From CAYRFE01 sp964423645 [NCBI: uncultured bacterium] (lineage in GTDB: Bacteria; Macinerneyibacteriota; Macinerneyibacteria; Macinerneyibacteriales), in assembly GCA_964423645.1 (NCBI GenBank), contig CAYRFE010000051.1, forward strand, positions 1 to 14,845: a stretch of 14,845 bases of DNA, given 5' to 3'. Positions within the stretch are counted from its first letter, which is position 1. Every line of letters starts with the position of its first letter. Below are positions 8,159 to 14,789 of this stretch, piece after piece. The position numbers were made by a program, and so were the translations under genes. The notes under the pieces are model-generated. The model made no database searches. It saw nothing but the letters and a program-made list of their open reading frames with translations, and was not told where the DNA came from.

Positions 8159-8227
8159 GCCGGCATTCTATGCCGGCAATAGGGGATTGGTGGAGATAAC
8201 GCTAAAAGGTTGTGTAGAGGATTAGCG
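8159..8227 (+). terminator. Hairpins closing the SH3b operon
   Basis: Five bases after the stop codon, GCCGGCAT (8159-8166) pairs perfectly with ATGCCGGC (8170-8177) around TCT. No T run follows, so it may be a processing or weak termination site. A second dyad, CGCTAA (8200-8205) with TTAGCG (8222-8227), follows. The convergent response-regulator gene ends at 8300, and no clear terminator is seen for it in the rest of the gap. Confidence 0.45.
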
Positions 8228-8299
8228 TCTATATTATAATATACGCATTGATCCATATTTGTTGCATCGTATTGTCGTTTACAAAAGTTTTACAAAAGA

Positions 8300-9007
8300 T
8301 CATACCGACAGTTTATTGCTCACAAACATTTTATACGCGTTACCTATCGGTAGGGAAATCGTCCCAAGAGAAACCGTTTTTTTATCTGTTGCAGTAATTT
8401 TATCAATAGAACAAATATACGATTTATGAATACGAATGAAAAGGCCTTGAGGAAATTCCTGTTCAATACGTTGCATGGAACAATTAACAAGATCATAGGT
8501 TGAACGATAATGAACTTTTATATAGTTTCCATACCCCTCGATATAGACAACTGCTGCAGTATCAATACGAATTTTTTTATTATCGGCATCAATAATAGTG
8601 ATCATCGTGTGCGATTGTCGCGCACTAGGTGAAACAAGTGCCGTGCTGACAGAGGGTTGAACAATCATTTTATTCACGGCTTTCATAAATCGATCGAACG
8701 AAAACGGCTTTAATAAATAATCGACAATAGAATATTCATATCCTTTCAATGCATATTCAGAATACGCGGTCGTTATGATAACCGCCGGTTTAACCGAAAG
8801 CGTTTCAAGAAATTCGAATCCGGTCATTTGCGGCATTTTAATATCCAAAAATATAAGATCAATTCCGTTTTCATGCAAAAAAGCAGCGGCTTCAACCGCA
8901 TTTTTGCATTTTTTTGCTAATATAAGCGATGGAACTCGTTCTATATAGGTCTGTAAAATTGTTTGCGCTAAGGGCTCATCGTCTATAATCATACACTGAA
9001 TGCTCAT
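8300..9007 (-). CDS. LytTR-family response regulator
   Basis: 235 residues. An N-terminal receiver domain (1-115) has the acidic pair D9/D10, phosphoacceptor D55 in FLDIKMP, T80 and K100 in LLKPF. A C-terminal LytTR DNA-binding domain (about 135-232) has the typical VVYIEGYGNYIKVHY, FIRIHKSYI and LPIGNAYK blocks. Regulators of this type bind paired short direct repeats and often act on envelope or exported-protein genes. TTGGAG lies 8 bases before the ATG. The start overlaps the kinase stop by ATGA, so the two are translationally coupled. Probable targets include the FISUMP lipoprotein gene across the divergent promoter, but that is an inference from position. Confidence 0.93.
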   Translation of the reverse strand: MSIQCMIIDDEPLAQTILQTYIERVPSLILAKKCKNAVEAAAFLHENGIDLIFLDIKMPQMTGFEFLETLSVKPAVIITTAYSEYALKGYEYSIVDYLLKPFSFDRFMKAVNKMIVQPSVSTALVSPSARQSHTMITIIDADNKKIRIDTAAVVYIEGYGNYIKVHYRSTYDLVNCSMQRIEQEFPQGLFIRIHKSYICSIDKITATDKKTVSLGTISLPIGNAYKMFVSNKLSV

Positions 9008-10002
9008 ATATCTATCTCCAATCGTACTTCATAGTGTGTCGCATCTGATTGTATCTCAAGACGGTGTTTTCCGGGATATAGGAGTTCAAGTCTCCGTTGC
9101 ACATTTGCAATCCCCGATCCATGTCGCTGTATAATCATATCAGGAAATAATCTATTCGATGAAAAAAAAGCGACCCGTTCGTCCGTAATTTCAAAGTGTA
9201 TGGTAATATCACAATCTCCTGCTGTGGTATCAATACCGTGCTTGAATGCATTTTCAACAAACGGAATGAACATCATCGGAGAGATCATTTTTGTTTCAGA
9301 ATTACCACTCACCGTAAATACCACACCACCCGACTCGAATCGCAATTTTTCAAGTTCAATATAGTTACTCAGAAAATCAATTTCATCAGATAAACTGACC
9401 AAGCGATATTGGGCTTTATCAAGTATATACCGCATAAGATCTGATAATTTTAGAATTGTTTCGGGTGTTTTTTTGGAACCGACTAACGCCAGTCCGTAAA
9501 GATTATTCAGGGTATTAAATAAAAAATGTGGATTTATCTGAGATTTTAATGTTGCAAGCTCAGTTTCAAGTTGTTTTGCTTTTATTTCCTGCAAAAGAAA
9601 TCGTTCAGTAATACCGTGTTTTATAAATTTCAACGCTGTAGTAATAAATATCACTCCCCCGATATCATAGATACTTTGAATCAATGATAGATTTTGTTTA
9701 AACAATCCCCCAAAAACCATATTGTCGAGAATCCCGCCGCAAAAAACAATACCTATCAGTGCAAGGATATAAAAAAAAGTTTTTCTCCGATATAAAAGTG
9801 ATAATATCCAAAAGTGTGCATAAACCGGTATCATTGCCACTACAATAGATGCGCCCGAATACATTAATGCAACCTCAAATGCATTCCGTTTGCTGAGCAA
9901 CAAAAAATTCCGGTAAAAAATAAATACCCAATAATACACATGAAATGCATATCGGTGAGAGACTAATTGAATAATAAATGCATATACTTCTTTAATCTTC
10001 AT
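9004..10002 (-). CDS. LytS/YehU-type sensor histidine kinase
   Basis: 332 residues from ATG 10002. Four hydrophobic membrane segments (about 18-36, 44-70, 76-98 and 108-126) precede a short coiled coil and the His_kinase block SQINPHFLFNTLNNLY with phosphoacceptor H159. An HATPase domain follows with the N box PFVENAFKHG (N251) and G box GSGIANVQRRLELLYPG (295-311). There is no separate periplasmic sensor domain, so the signal is probably sensed in the membrane. A longer reading from TTG 10044 is possible, but it has no ribosome binding site and directly abuts a perfect TATAAT (10045-10050), which favours the ATG. The ATG also lacks a clear Shine-Dalgarno site, so the start is uncertain. It forms a two-gene unit with the LytTR regulator and is divergent from the lipoprotein gene at 10161. 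Confidence 0.9.
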   Translation of the reverse strand: MKIKEVYAFIIQLVSHRYAFHVYYWVFIFYRNFLLLSKRNAFEVALMYSGASIVVAMIPVYAHFWILSLLYRRKTFFYILALIGIVFCGGILDNMVFGGLFKQNLSLIQSIYDIGGVIFITTALKFIKHGITERFLLQEIKAKQLETELATLKSQINPHFLFNTLNNLYGLALVGSKKTPETILKLSDLMRYILDKAQYRLVSLSDEIDFLSNYIELEKLRFESGGVVFTVSGNSETKMISPMMFIPFVENAFKHGIDTTAGDCDITIHFEITDERVAFFSSNRLFPDMIIQRHGSGIANVQRRLELLYPGKHRLEIQSDATHYEVRLEIDI

Positions 10003-10044
10003 ACGCGTATCATAGAACAAATCTGTAATTTCTGCAATTGCCAA

Positions 10045-10073
10045 ATTATAAAGAGTGTTTACCGGTGTAATCA
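10045..10073 (-). promoter_or_regulatory. Possible promoter of the kinase-regulator operon
   Basis: On the minus strand there is a perfect -10 hexamer TATAAT (10050-10045), with a poor -35 (TGATTA, 10073-10068) at 17 bases. A weak -35 is what an activator-dependent or self-regulated promoter would show. Transcription would start near 10038, inside the longer TTG reading frame. Confidence 0.45.
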
Positions 10074-10094
10074 GTGTTCATATCTTTTAAATGC

Positions 10095-10154
10095 GTTTCG
10101 TTCAGAAACAATTGAGACCTGTCGTTGACATGATATTGTCAACGAAACAAGGAG
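10095..10154 (+). promoter_or_regulatory. Perfect dyad and alternative pairing ahead of the FISUMP gene
   Basis: TCGTTGACA (10122-10130) and TGTCAACGA (10137-10145) form a perfect 9-bp dyad with a 6-base spacer, ending 2 bases before the Shine-Dalgarno site AAGGAGG (10148-10154). The right arm extended, AACGAAAC (10141-10148), is also the exact complement of GTTTCGTT (10095-10102), so two exclusive pairings are possible. It may be an operator in the divergent region or an RNA switch next to the ribosome binding site. TCGTT also occurs as a direct repeat at 10098 and 10122. Confidence 0.55.
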
Positions 10155-10160
10155 GCCTAT

Positions 10161-11066
10161 ATGAAAAAAGTCCATGTAACACGTATGATTCTGGCTGTAA
10201 GTATTCTTTCAGTATTTTTTTTAGTCGCGTGCGGAAACAACTCGTCAACCGAACCGACTACCCCGAAACCCGCTACACTCACGGTAACACTATCGGTTCA
10301 ACACATTTCTCAACGAACTCTCACAGACGGCGCAATAAACTGCACGGTCACAGGAGGAAAAGCTCCGTATACCTTTGCATGGTCAAATGCCGCGGTGACC
10401 GAAGACATCACAAATTTGGCGGCAGGAACCTATACGGTAATAGTCACTGATGCTGACAATACAAGCGTTACAAAAGACAAAACCGTCATTGAACCTCAAC
10501 AGTTTACCGATATTGACGGGAATGTGTATGAGACCATTATTATCGGTAATCAGCAATGGTTTGCATCCAATGCTCGTATGTTACAAACACCTTCCGGCAC
10601 CGCTATTACTGCAGGAACAAATGTAGTAGGCGGTAGCACTGACGCTCGATATTATACCGTCACACAAAGCGGTTCTTCGACTGTTGAAACAAATCCCGTG
10701 TTTTATAATTGGCCTGCCGCTCTGGCAATCTGTCCTTCAGGATGGCACGTGGCAACAGAGGCTGATTGGACGCAATTACTCAATTATTTGGCAATAGAAG
10801 GGCATGGCGGAACAGGTACTGTCGCCGCTGATAAAATGAAATCTACCGCAAGCTCATCCGGTTTTGATGCATTGTATACAGGTTATTGGGATGCGGGATC
10901 ATTTTATGTTTCGGGTAATTCAACGATCTTCTGGAGTTCTACACAATATCCGAGTGATGCACGAGATAATTGGGTCTACAAAATGACGACCTCATCAACG
11001 ATTGAAAAACTATATCTTGATAAACGCTGTGCGTATTCCGTTCGTTTTGTCAAAACAATCGATTAA
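10161..11066 (+). CDS. Lipoprotein with SprB repeat and FISUMP domain
   Basis: 301 residues with AAGGAGG 6 bases before the ATG. A lipoprotein signal ends in LVAC with Cys24, followed by a Ser/Thr/Pro linker. Residues about 38-110 form one SprB-type repeat (GAINCTVTGGKAPYTFAW, AGTYTVIVTDADN), the beta module found in tens of copies in gliding adhesin SprB. Residues 113-301 are a FISUMP domain (Fibrobacter succinogenes major paralogous domain): DIDGNVYETIIIGNQQWF, CPSGWHVATEADW (191-203), FWSSTQY (257-263) and a final YSVRFVK (292-298). The molecular function of FISUMP is unknown; such proteins sit on the cell surface. It lies divergent from a LytS/LytTR pair with a perfect dyad between, which makes control by that pair plausible. 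Confidence 0.88.
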   Translation: MKKVHVTRMILAVSILSVFFLVACGNNSSTEPTTPKPATLTVTLSVQHISQRTLTDGAINCTVTGGKAPYTFAWSNAAVTEDITNLAAGTYTVIVTDADNTSVTKDKTVIEPQQFTDIDGNVYETIIIGNQQWFASNARMLQTPSGTAITAGTNVVGGSTDARYYTVTQSGSSTVETNPVFYNWPAALAICPSGWHVATEADWTQLLNYLAIEGHGGTGTVAADKMKSTASSSGFDALYTGYWDAGSFYVSGNSTIFWSSTQYPSDARDNWVYKMTTSSTIEKLYLDKRCAYSVRFVKTID

Positions 11067-11078
11067 AATTCTTTCTTA

Positions 11079-11104
11079 GCAGGTAGCCGATCTCGGTTGC
11101 CTGC
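11079..11104 (+). terminator. Stable hairpin after the FISUMP gene
   Basis: GCAGGTAGCCG (11079-11089) pairs with CGGTTGCCTGC (11094-11104) around ATCT, 11 bp with two G-T wobbles as RNA, 13 bases after the stop codon. No T run follows, so termination is likely but not certain. Confidence 0.5.
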
Positions 11105-11174
11105 TCACTACGATGAGCATATTACTGTAGCGATAATAAAATAAAGACCTTTGCACAACTACCGTTTTTTGAAT

Positions 11175-11260
11175 TTGTACCCACCTCAAATCCCTCCCGT
11201 GAAAATCGGGAGGGATTTAAATTGTTAGATAACCGGGACTTCGTCCCCACACCCCTTTTT
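11175..11260 (+). repeat. Two-hairpin intergenic repeat, copy 3 (divergent)
   Basis: This has the same layout as the copies at 1 and 14635: TTGT...CCnnCC, then AAA, hairpin A, hairpin B and CACCCCTTTT. Hairpin A is AAATCCCTCCCG (11188-11199) with CGGGAGGGATTT (11207-11218) around a 7-base loop. Its sequence differs from copy 1 at three stem pairs, and all three remain paired. Hairpin B (GGGAC 11235-11239 / GTCCC 11243-11247, TTC loop) is shortened by mismatches at its base. Confidence 0.75.
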
Positions 11261-11353
11261 AGAGAAAAAGAAAGTTTGATACTTATGAGTTTTGCAAATA
11301 TCTAAAATAATCTTTTTCAACAACGCATACCGTTGCAACTCTTTCTTCAATTA

Positions 11354-11382
11354 TTGCACCGCATTAAAATTTGCAGTATAGT
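11354..11382 (+). promoter_or_regulatory. Sigma70-type promoter of the ferredoxin-AOR operon
   Basis: TTGCAC (11354-11359), a 17-base spacer and TATAGT (11377-11382). Expected start of transcription is near 11389, leaving a leader of about 17 bases with AAAGGAGA before ATG 11406. Confidence 0.7.
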
Positions 11383-11405
11383 ATCTATATACAAAGGAGA
11401 ACGGT

Positions 11406-11816
11406 ATGCGCCTGGAAGTTATTGATGCCGAAAAATGTGTCGGATGTCAGAGCTGCATGTTTGCCTGTACCCGCAGACAAGGAAAAGCAGGAACGGCATT
11501 ATCATGTATTGCGATCAAATCAAGCGGCGGTATGGCTCACGGATTTCAAGTCGCGGTATGCCGCGCATGCGATGATCCGCCTTGCGCCGCGGTCTGCCCG
11601 ACGCAAGCATTACGACTGCGTTCCGGCGGCGGGGTACTGCTCGATCCGGCCAAATGTATCGGCTGTAAAAATTGCGTACATGCATGCATACTCGGCACAG
11701 TATACTGGAATAACGATACAAATAAACCTCAGATTTGTATTCATTGCGGACAGTGTGTTGCCTATTGCCCTTACGGCGTACTCGCACTTGGGAAAAAGGA
11801 GGTAGGTCATGGCTGA
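11406..11816 (+). CDS. Four-cluster 4Fe-4S ferredoxin, electron-transfer partner of AOR
   Basis: 136 residues, no signal peptide. It contains four Cys groups: CVGCQSCMFAC (11-21), CRACDDPPCAAVCP, CIGCKNCVHAC and CIHCGQCVAYCP. These can ligate up to four [4Fe-4S] clusters, as in HycB/DmsB-like electron-transfer subunits and in E. coli YdhY, which is likewise encoded with an AOR-family protein (YdhV). The tail after the last cluster is short. The stop lies 8 bases inside the AOR start, so the pair is translationally coupled and probably forms a complex passing electrons between the tungsten site and a cellular acceptor. AAAGGAGA precedes the ATG. The gene is richer in G+C than the region to its left. 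Confidence 0.92.
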   Translation: MRLEVIDAEKCVGCQSCMFACTRRQGKAGTALSCIAIKSSGGMAHGFQVAVCRACDDPPCAAVCPTQALRLRSGGGVLLDPAKCIGCKNCVHACILGTVYWNNDTNKPQICIHCGQCVAYCPYGVLALGKKEVGHG

Positions 11817-13572
11817 TACACTTTGCAGTACCGTTCTTTCCATCGATCTCACCACAAAAACATATGCCGTGCATCACCGTCCCGAGCTTTTTACTCACGG
11901 AATGGGCGGAACATCTGCAGGGATTCACCTTCTTGAAGAACTCTGTCCTGCGCAGTGTGATCCGTTGGGAGCCGATAATCCGATCATCTTTTCGGTCGGT
12001 TCTTTCACGTCACTTTTCCCGATGACCTCAAAAACTGTTGCGATGTTCAAATCTCCTCTCACGGGCAATCTCGGCGAAAGCCACTGCGGAGGGCGAAGCG
12101 CTGTCGCTATCCGTATGGCAGGATATGGTGCAATTGTCATTACGGGAGCAAGTGATATTCCTGTATATATTGTCATCGACGGGAAAAACGTATATTTCAG
12201 AAATGCGACCACATTATGGGGCATGAGTAATAATACTACCGCCGGCAAAATAATTCGTCAACGTGAAGGCGGCAGCGGCATTCGCACCATCATGCGTATC
12301 GGAAAAGCAGGCGAAGCATGTGTGCGGTATGCATGTGTCACCACCGAGACATTTCGTCATTTCGGACGGCTCGGTCTGGGCGCAGTATTCGGCAGTAAAA
12401 AACTCAAAGCAGTCGTCATAAGCGGATCCTCCTCAATAGATATTCCCGATTTCAAAGGGTATCGCACGATCTATGACGAACTCTATAAAGCGGCAGTATC
12501 ATCTCCTGCAATGAAAAAGTATCATGAACTCGGTACCGCGGAAAATGTTCTTCCGTTAAACAAGATCGGCGGATTACCTGTACGAAATCTCAGTGCAAAT
12601 CGTATGGACAATGCCGAAAATATCTCCGGCGAAACGTTGGCCGAACATTTTCTCGGACGGCGTCTTGCGTGTGCGCATTGTCCGGTCGCATGCATTCATG
12701 TCGCGGCACTTCGGGAGCCATATGAGGACGAACCGTATTTTTATAAAACAACCATGGTTTCCTACGACCATGAATTGATCTATGCCGCAGGCTCAATGCT
12801 TGGCGTTACGAAAGCTGAGGGGTTGTTAAAACTATTGGACGCGATCGAGTCTTGGGGAATGGATATCATGTCTGCAGGTGTCGTGTTGGCATGGATGACG
12901 GAAGCGTTTGAGAAAAAACTCATCACGGAGAACGAAACACTACATTTGAAACCTTCGTGGGGAGATGTGGAAGAATATATTCGTATCACGGCGCATATCA
13001 TTGATCAACCGAATGATTTTTATACCGCATGTGCACAAGGCGTGCATGTCGTTTCCAATCAATTCGGCGGGACAGACTTTGCGTTACAATTTGGAAAAAA
13101 TGAAATGCCGGGGTACCACGCCGGTCCTGCCACGCACATCGGATATGCGGCAGGTTTACGTCACAGCCATCTCGATAATGCGGGATACAGCTTGGATCAG
13201 AAAATGCTCAATGACGGTGTCTATACTCCCGAATCACTGGCTGAAAAGATCATCACCGAAGAATCCTGGCGTCAGGTGCTCTCAAGCCTTACCGTGTGTT
13301 TTTTTGCACGCAATCTCTATACCGCAGAAATGCTTGTTCGTATGAGTGCGGTAGTGGGACACACAACGAGGGTTGACGAATTGATCGCTTTTGGTGCATC
13401 GGTATACCGAGAGAAACTTCGATTCAAAAAACGCCACGGGTGGAGTTTGGATACAGAGAGTCTTCCCAAAAGAATCTTTGAGACCGATTCTCCGCATGGG
13501 AAAATCGACAAAACCTACATGGAGAAAACAATTGCGGCGATAAACAGATTGCATGACAAAATGCTCACGTAG
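11809..13572 (+). CDS. Aldehyde:ferredoxin oxidoreductase family tungstoenzyme
   Basis: 587 residues, AAAAAGGAGG before the ATG. It spans the full AOR layout. The N-terminal pterin-binding domain has GMGGTSAG (31-38), CGGRSAVAIRMAGYGAIVITG (93-113) and FGRLGLGAVFGSKKLKAVV (185-203). The cluster ligands are C288, C291 and C295 in CAHCPVAC and the late Cys C497 in TVCFF, as in Pyrococcus AOR. It probably binds a tungsten (or molybdenum) bis-pterin and one [4Fe-4S] cluster in the cytoplasm. The family oxidises aldehydes or reduces carboxylates with ferredoxin, but some branches act on other substrates (benzoyl-CoA reductase BamB). Its length is close to that of classical AOR (about 605 residues) and shorter than YdhV (about 700). 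No pterin-synthesis gene lies nearby. The substrate is unknown. Confidence 0.93.
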   Translation: MADTLCSTVLSIDLTTKTYAVHHRPELFTHGMGGTSAGIHLLEELCPAQCDPLGADNPIIFSVGSFTSLFPMTSKTVAMFKSPLTGNLGESHCGGRSAVAIRMAGYGAIVITGASDIPVYIVIDGKNVYFRNATTLWGMSNNTTAGKIIRQREGGSGIRTIMRIGKAGEACVRYACVTTETFRHFGRLGLGAVFGSKKLKAVVISGSSSIDIPDFKGYRTIYDELYKAAVSSPAMKKYHELGTAENVLPLNKIGGLPVRNLSANRMDNAENISGETLAEHFLGRRLACAHCPVACIHVAALREPYEDEPYFYKTTMVSYDHELIYAAGSMLGVTKAEGLLKLLDAIESWGMDIMSAGVVLAWMTEAFEKKLITENETLHLKPSWGDVEEYIRITAHIIDQPNDFYTACAQGVHVVSNQFGGTDFALQFGKNEMPGYHAGPATHIGYAAGLRHSHLDNAGYSLDQKMLNDGVYTPESLAEKIITEESWRQVLSSLTVCFFARNLYTAEMLVRMSAVVGHTTRVDELIAFGASVYREKLRFKKRHGWSLDTESLPKRIFETDSPHGKIDKTYMEKTIAAINRLHDKMLT

Positions 13573-13585
13573 AGAAATAATGACT

Positions 13586-13602
13586 TCTGTGCTCGGCACA
13601 GA
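13586..13602 (+). terminator. Hairpin after the AOR gene
   Basis: TCTGTGC (13586-13592) pairs perfectly with GCACAGA (13596-13602) around TCG and is followed by TATTTGAT. It lies in the 63-base gap before the TonB-domain gene and could be a weak terminator or a processing site between AOR and that gene. Confidence 0.45.
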
Positions 13603-13635
13603 TATTTGATAGAAGATAATGAAGGAGAGAACACT

Positions 13636-14331
13636 GTGAAAATACCGTTTATACTTTTATTCGCGTTCATGGCGTCTTTTCTATTTGCTGATGATAATAG
13701 TAATAATCCCTCTCTTTACGAAGAATCACCAAGAGTGTTATATAAACCTAGTCCTATATATCCAAAAGAAGCACTACAACAGCAATTATCAGGAATGGTA
13801 TATGTTCAAGTATTAGTAAATACTAAAAACGGTAGGGTTAAAAAAGCTGAAATAATAAGAAGTAATAATGCTGTGTTCAATAATTCAGCGCTCGAAGCTG
13901 CAAGAAAAATTATTTTTGAACCTTTTTACAATGCAGTAAATACTACAAATGTCTATTTAGGTATTGGCTACACTTTTGAAATAAAAGATGAACCGATTAA
14001 TACTTTGCATTTCGGTATTATCTTCCCATATAAAAAAGTGGAAAAAATTATTGAGGCATATGAAGTATATTCTCCGCCAGTCCTACATCATATTGGCAAA
14101 TATACTTTACCTGAAGAATATAAAGCACTCGACTACATCCCGCCTGTTGTCGTATCCGTTTTAGTTGGAGAGGACGGTAAACCCATAGAAGCAAAAATAC
14201 GTGTAGAAGGCATAAAGGAAATTCATGACGATCTCCTGGACACTGCTATGAGATCAACATTCAAACCTGCACAAAAAGACGGAAAAGCTGTTGAAGCATG
14301 GTATGATATTGTGTTTGACTTTAATAAATAG
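13636..14331 (+). CDS. Exported protein with two TonB C-terminal-like domains
   Basis: 231 residues from GTG 13636, which has GAAGGAGA 7 bases upstream; a start at 13606 would put this site inside the gene. A signal peptide (1-18, ending FLFADD) is followed by a TonB_C domain (33-117) with IYPKEALQQQLSGMVYVQVLV (41-61), NGRVKKAEIIRS and SALEAARKIIFEP. A second, weaker one (148-230) has PPVVVSVLVGEDGKPIEAKI (169-188) and LDTAMRSTFKPAQKDGK. The membrane anchor and proline-rich spacer of true TonB are missing, so it is unlikely to energise outer-membrane transport by itself. A binding or scaffold role in the periplasm is the most one can say. Base composition is much more AT-rich than the AOR gene just upstream, which suggests a different origin. 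Confidence 0.8.
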   Translation: MKIPFILLFAFMASFLFADDNSNNPSLYEESPRVLYKPSPIYPKEALQQQLSGMVYVQVLVNTKNGRVKKAEIIRSNNAVFNNSALEAARKIIFEPFYNAVNTTNVYLGIGYTFEIKDEPINTLHFGIIFPYKKVEKIIEAYEVYSPPVLHHIGKYTLPEEYKALDYIPPVVVSVLVGEDGKPIEAKIRVEGIKEIHDDLLDTAMRSTFKPAQKDGKAVEAWYDIVFDFNK

Positions 14332-14499
14332 TGTCCATGCCGTCATTACTTTAAAATCACTCGTTTTAAAAGTTCCTTCGCCGAAATTACAATAATAATA
14401 ATTTAGCTCACCCTCGCGGTTACGCGTTTCCCTCACTTTGCAAAAAAGAGGGGGAAAATAAATCGGCCTTAAAAAATTATCGTTACTTTTCTACAGGGT

Positions 14500-14596
14500 G
14501 TCATTATCGGGCTTGACCCGATAATCCAGATTTTTAAAAATCCTTATGGATTCCCGTTGGAATGTATCCTCGTGAAAACGGGGACGGGAATGTCAC
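14500..14596 (+). repeat. Composite palindromic repeat (TCATTATCGGG...CGGGAATGTC)
   Basis: ATTATCGGG (14503-14511) pairs with CCCGATAAT (14517-14525) around CTTGA, followed by CCAGATTTTT. Then ATTCCCGT (14550-14557) pairs with ACGGGAAT (14584-14591). The order GTCATT, CGGG-CTTGA-CCCG, ATCCA, GGATTCCCG and CGGGAATG is one I know from small palindromic repeats scattered in many bacterial genomes. The second hairpin has a long, disordered loop, so this copy looks decayed. Confidence 0.7.
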
Positions 14597-14634
14597 TTAC
14601 TACATTTGTTTGTCAATACAAAAAGTAAGACATG

Positions 14635-14789
14635 ATTTTATAAGTTGTGCCATCCCCAAACCCCTTCCGTTGAATTCGGAAGGGGCTTCATGATTTTTAA
14701 TAACGGGGACTTCGTCCCCGCACCCCTTAAAAATAAAAGCTGCATGCAACCAATATTCCAAAAACGACCTTAAAAATCAGCGTGAAACA
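14635..14789 (+). repeat. Two-hairpin intergenic repeat, copy 2
   Basis: This matches copy 1 (1-130) from the first base ATTTTATAAG through hairpin A (CCCCTTCCG 14661-14669 / CGGAAGGGG 14677-14685), hairpin B (CGGGGAC 14704-14710 / GTCCCCG 14714-14720, TTC loop), CACCCCTT and the distal CCTTAAAAA and GTGAAACA blocks. One stem pair in each hairpin differs from copy 1, and both differences are compensated. Confidence 0.85.

Larger units (their letters stand above)
11067..11405. other. 339-base gene-free interval between the FISUMP and ferredoxin genes
   Basis: This gap holds the FISUMP-side hairpin (11079-11104), copy 3 of the two-hairpin repeat (11175-11260) and the ferredoxin promoter (11354-11382). 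The stretch 11262-11350 is AT-rich with no structure or gene that I can support. Confidence 0.7.

Noticed and set aside
8278-8298. Tandem TTTACAAAAG repeat and the AT palindrome TATATTATAATATA (8230-8243)
   Set aside because: Both are short and AT-rich in a convergent intergenic gap, easily expected by chance, with no link to a start or stop signal that I can defend.
10125-10153. TTGACA in the dyad as a -35 box
   Set aside because: The position 17 bases downstream is the Shine-Dalgarno site AAGGAG, and no -10-like hexamer lies at any usual spacing.
11371-11805. A 144-codon open frame overlapping the ferredoxin gene
   Set aside because: It is another frame of the same bases. The Cys-rich frame at 11406 has the promoter, the Shine-Dalgarno site and four intact cluster motifs. 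Its first bases would lie upstream of the predicted transcription start.
12965-13345. Open frames within the AOR gene on both strands
   Set aside because: These are shadows of a high-confidence AOR reading frame with no independent start signals.
1-14789. The flanking repeats as ends of a transposon or a CRISPR-like array
   Set aside because: The copies are direct, not inverted; no transposase or integrase lies between them; and only three copies at kilobase distances exclude a CRISPR array.
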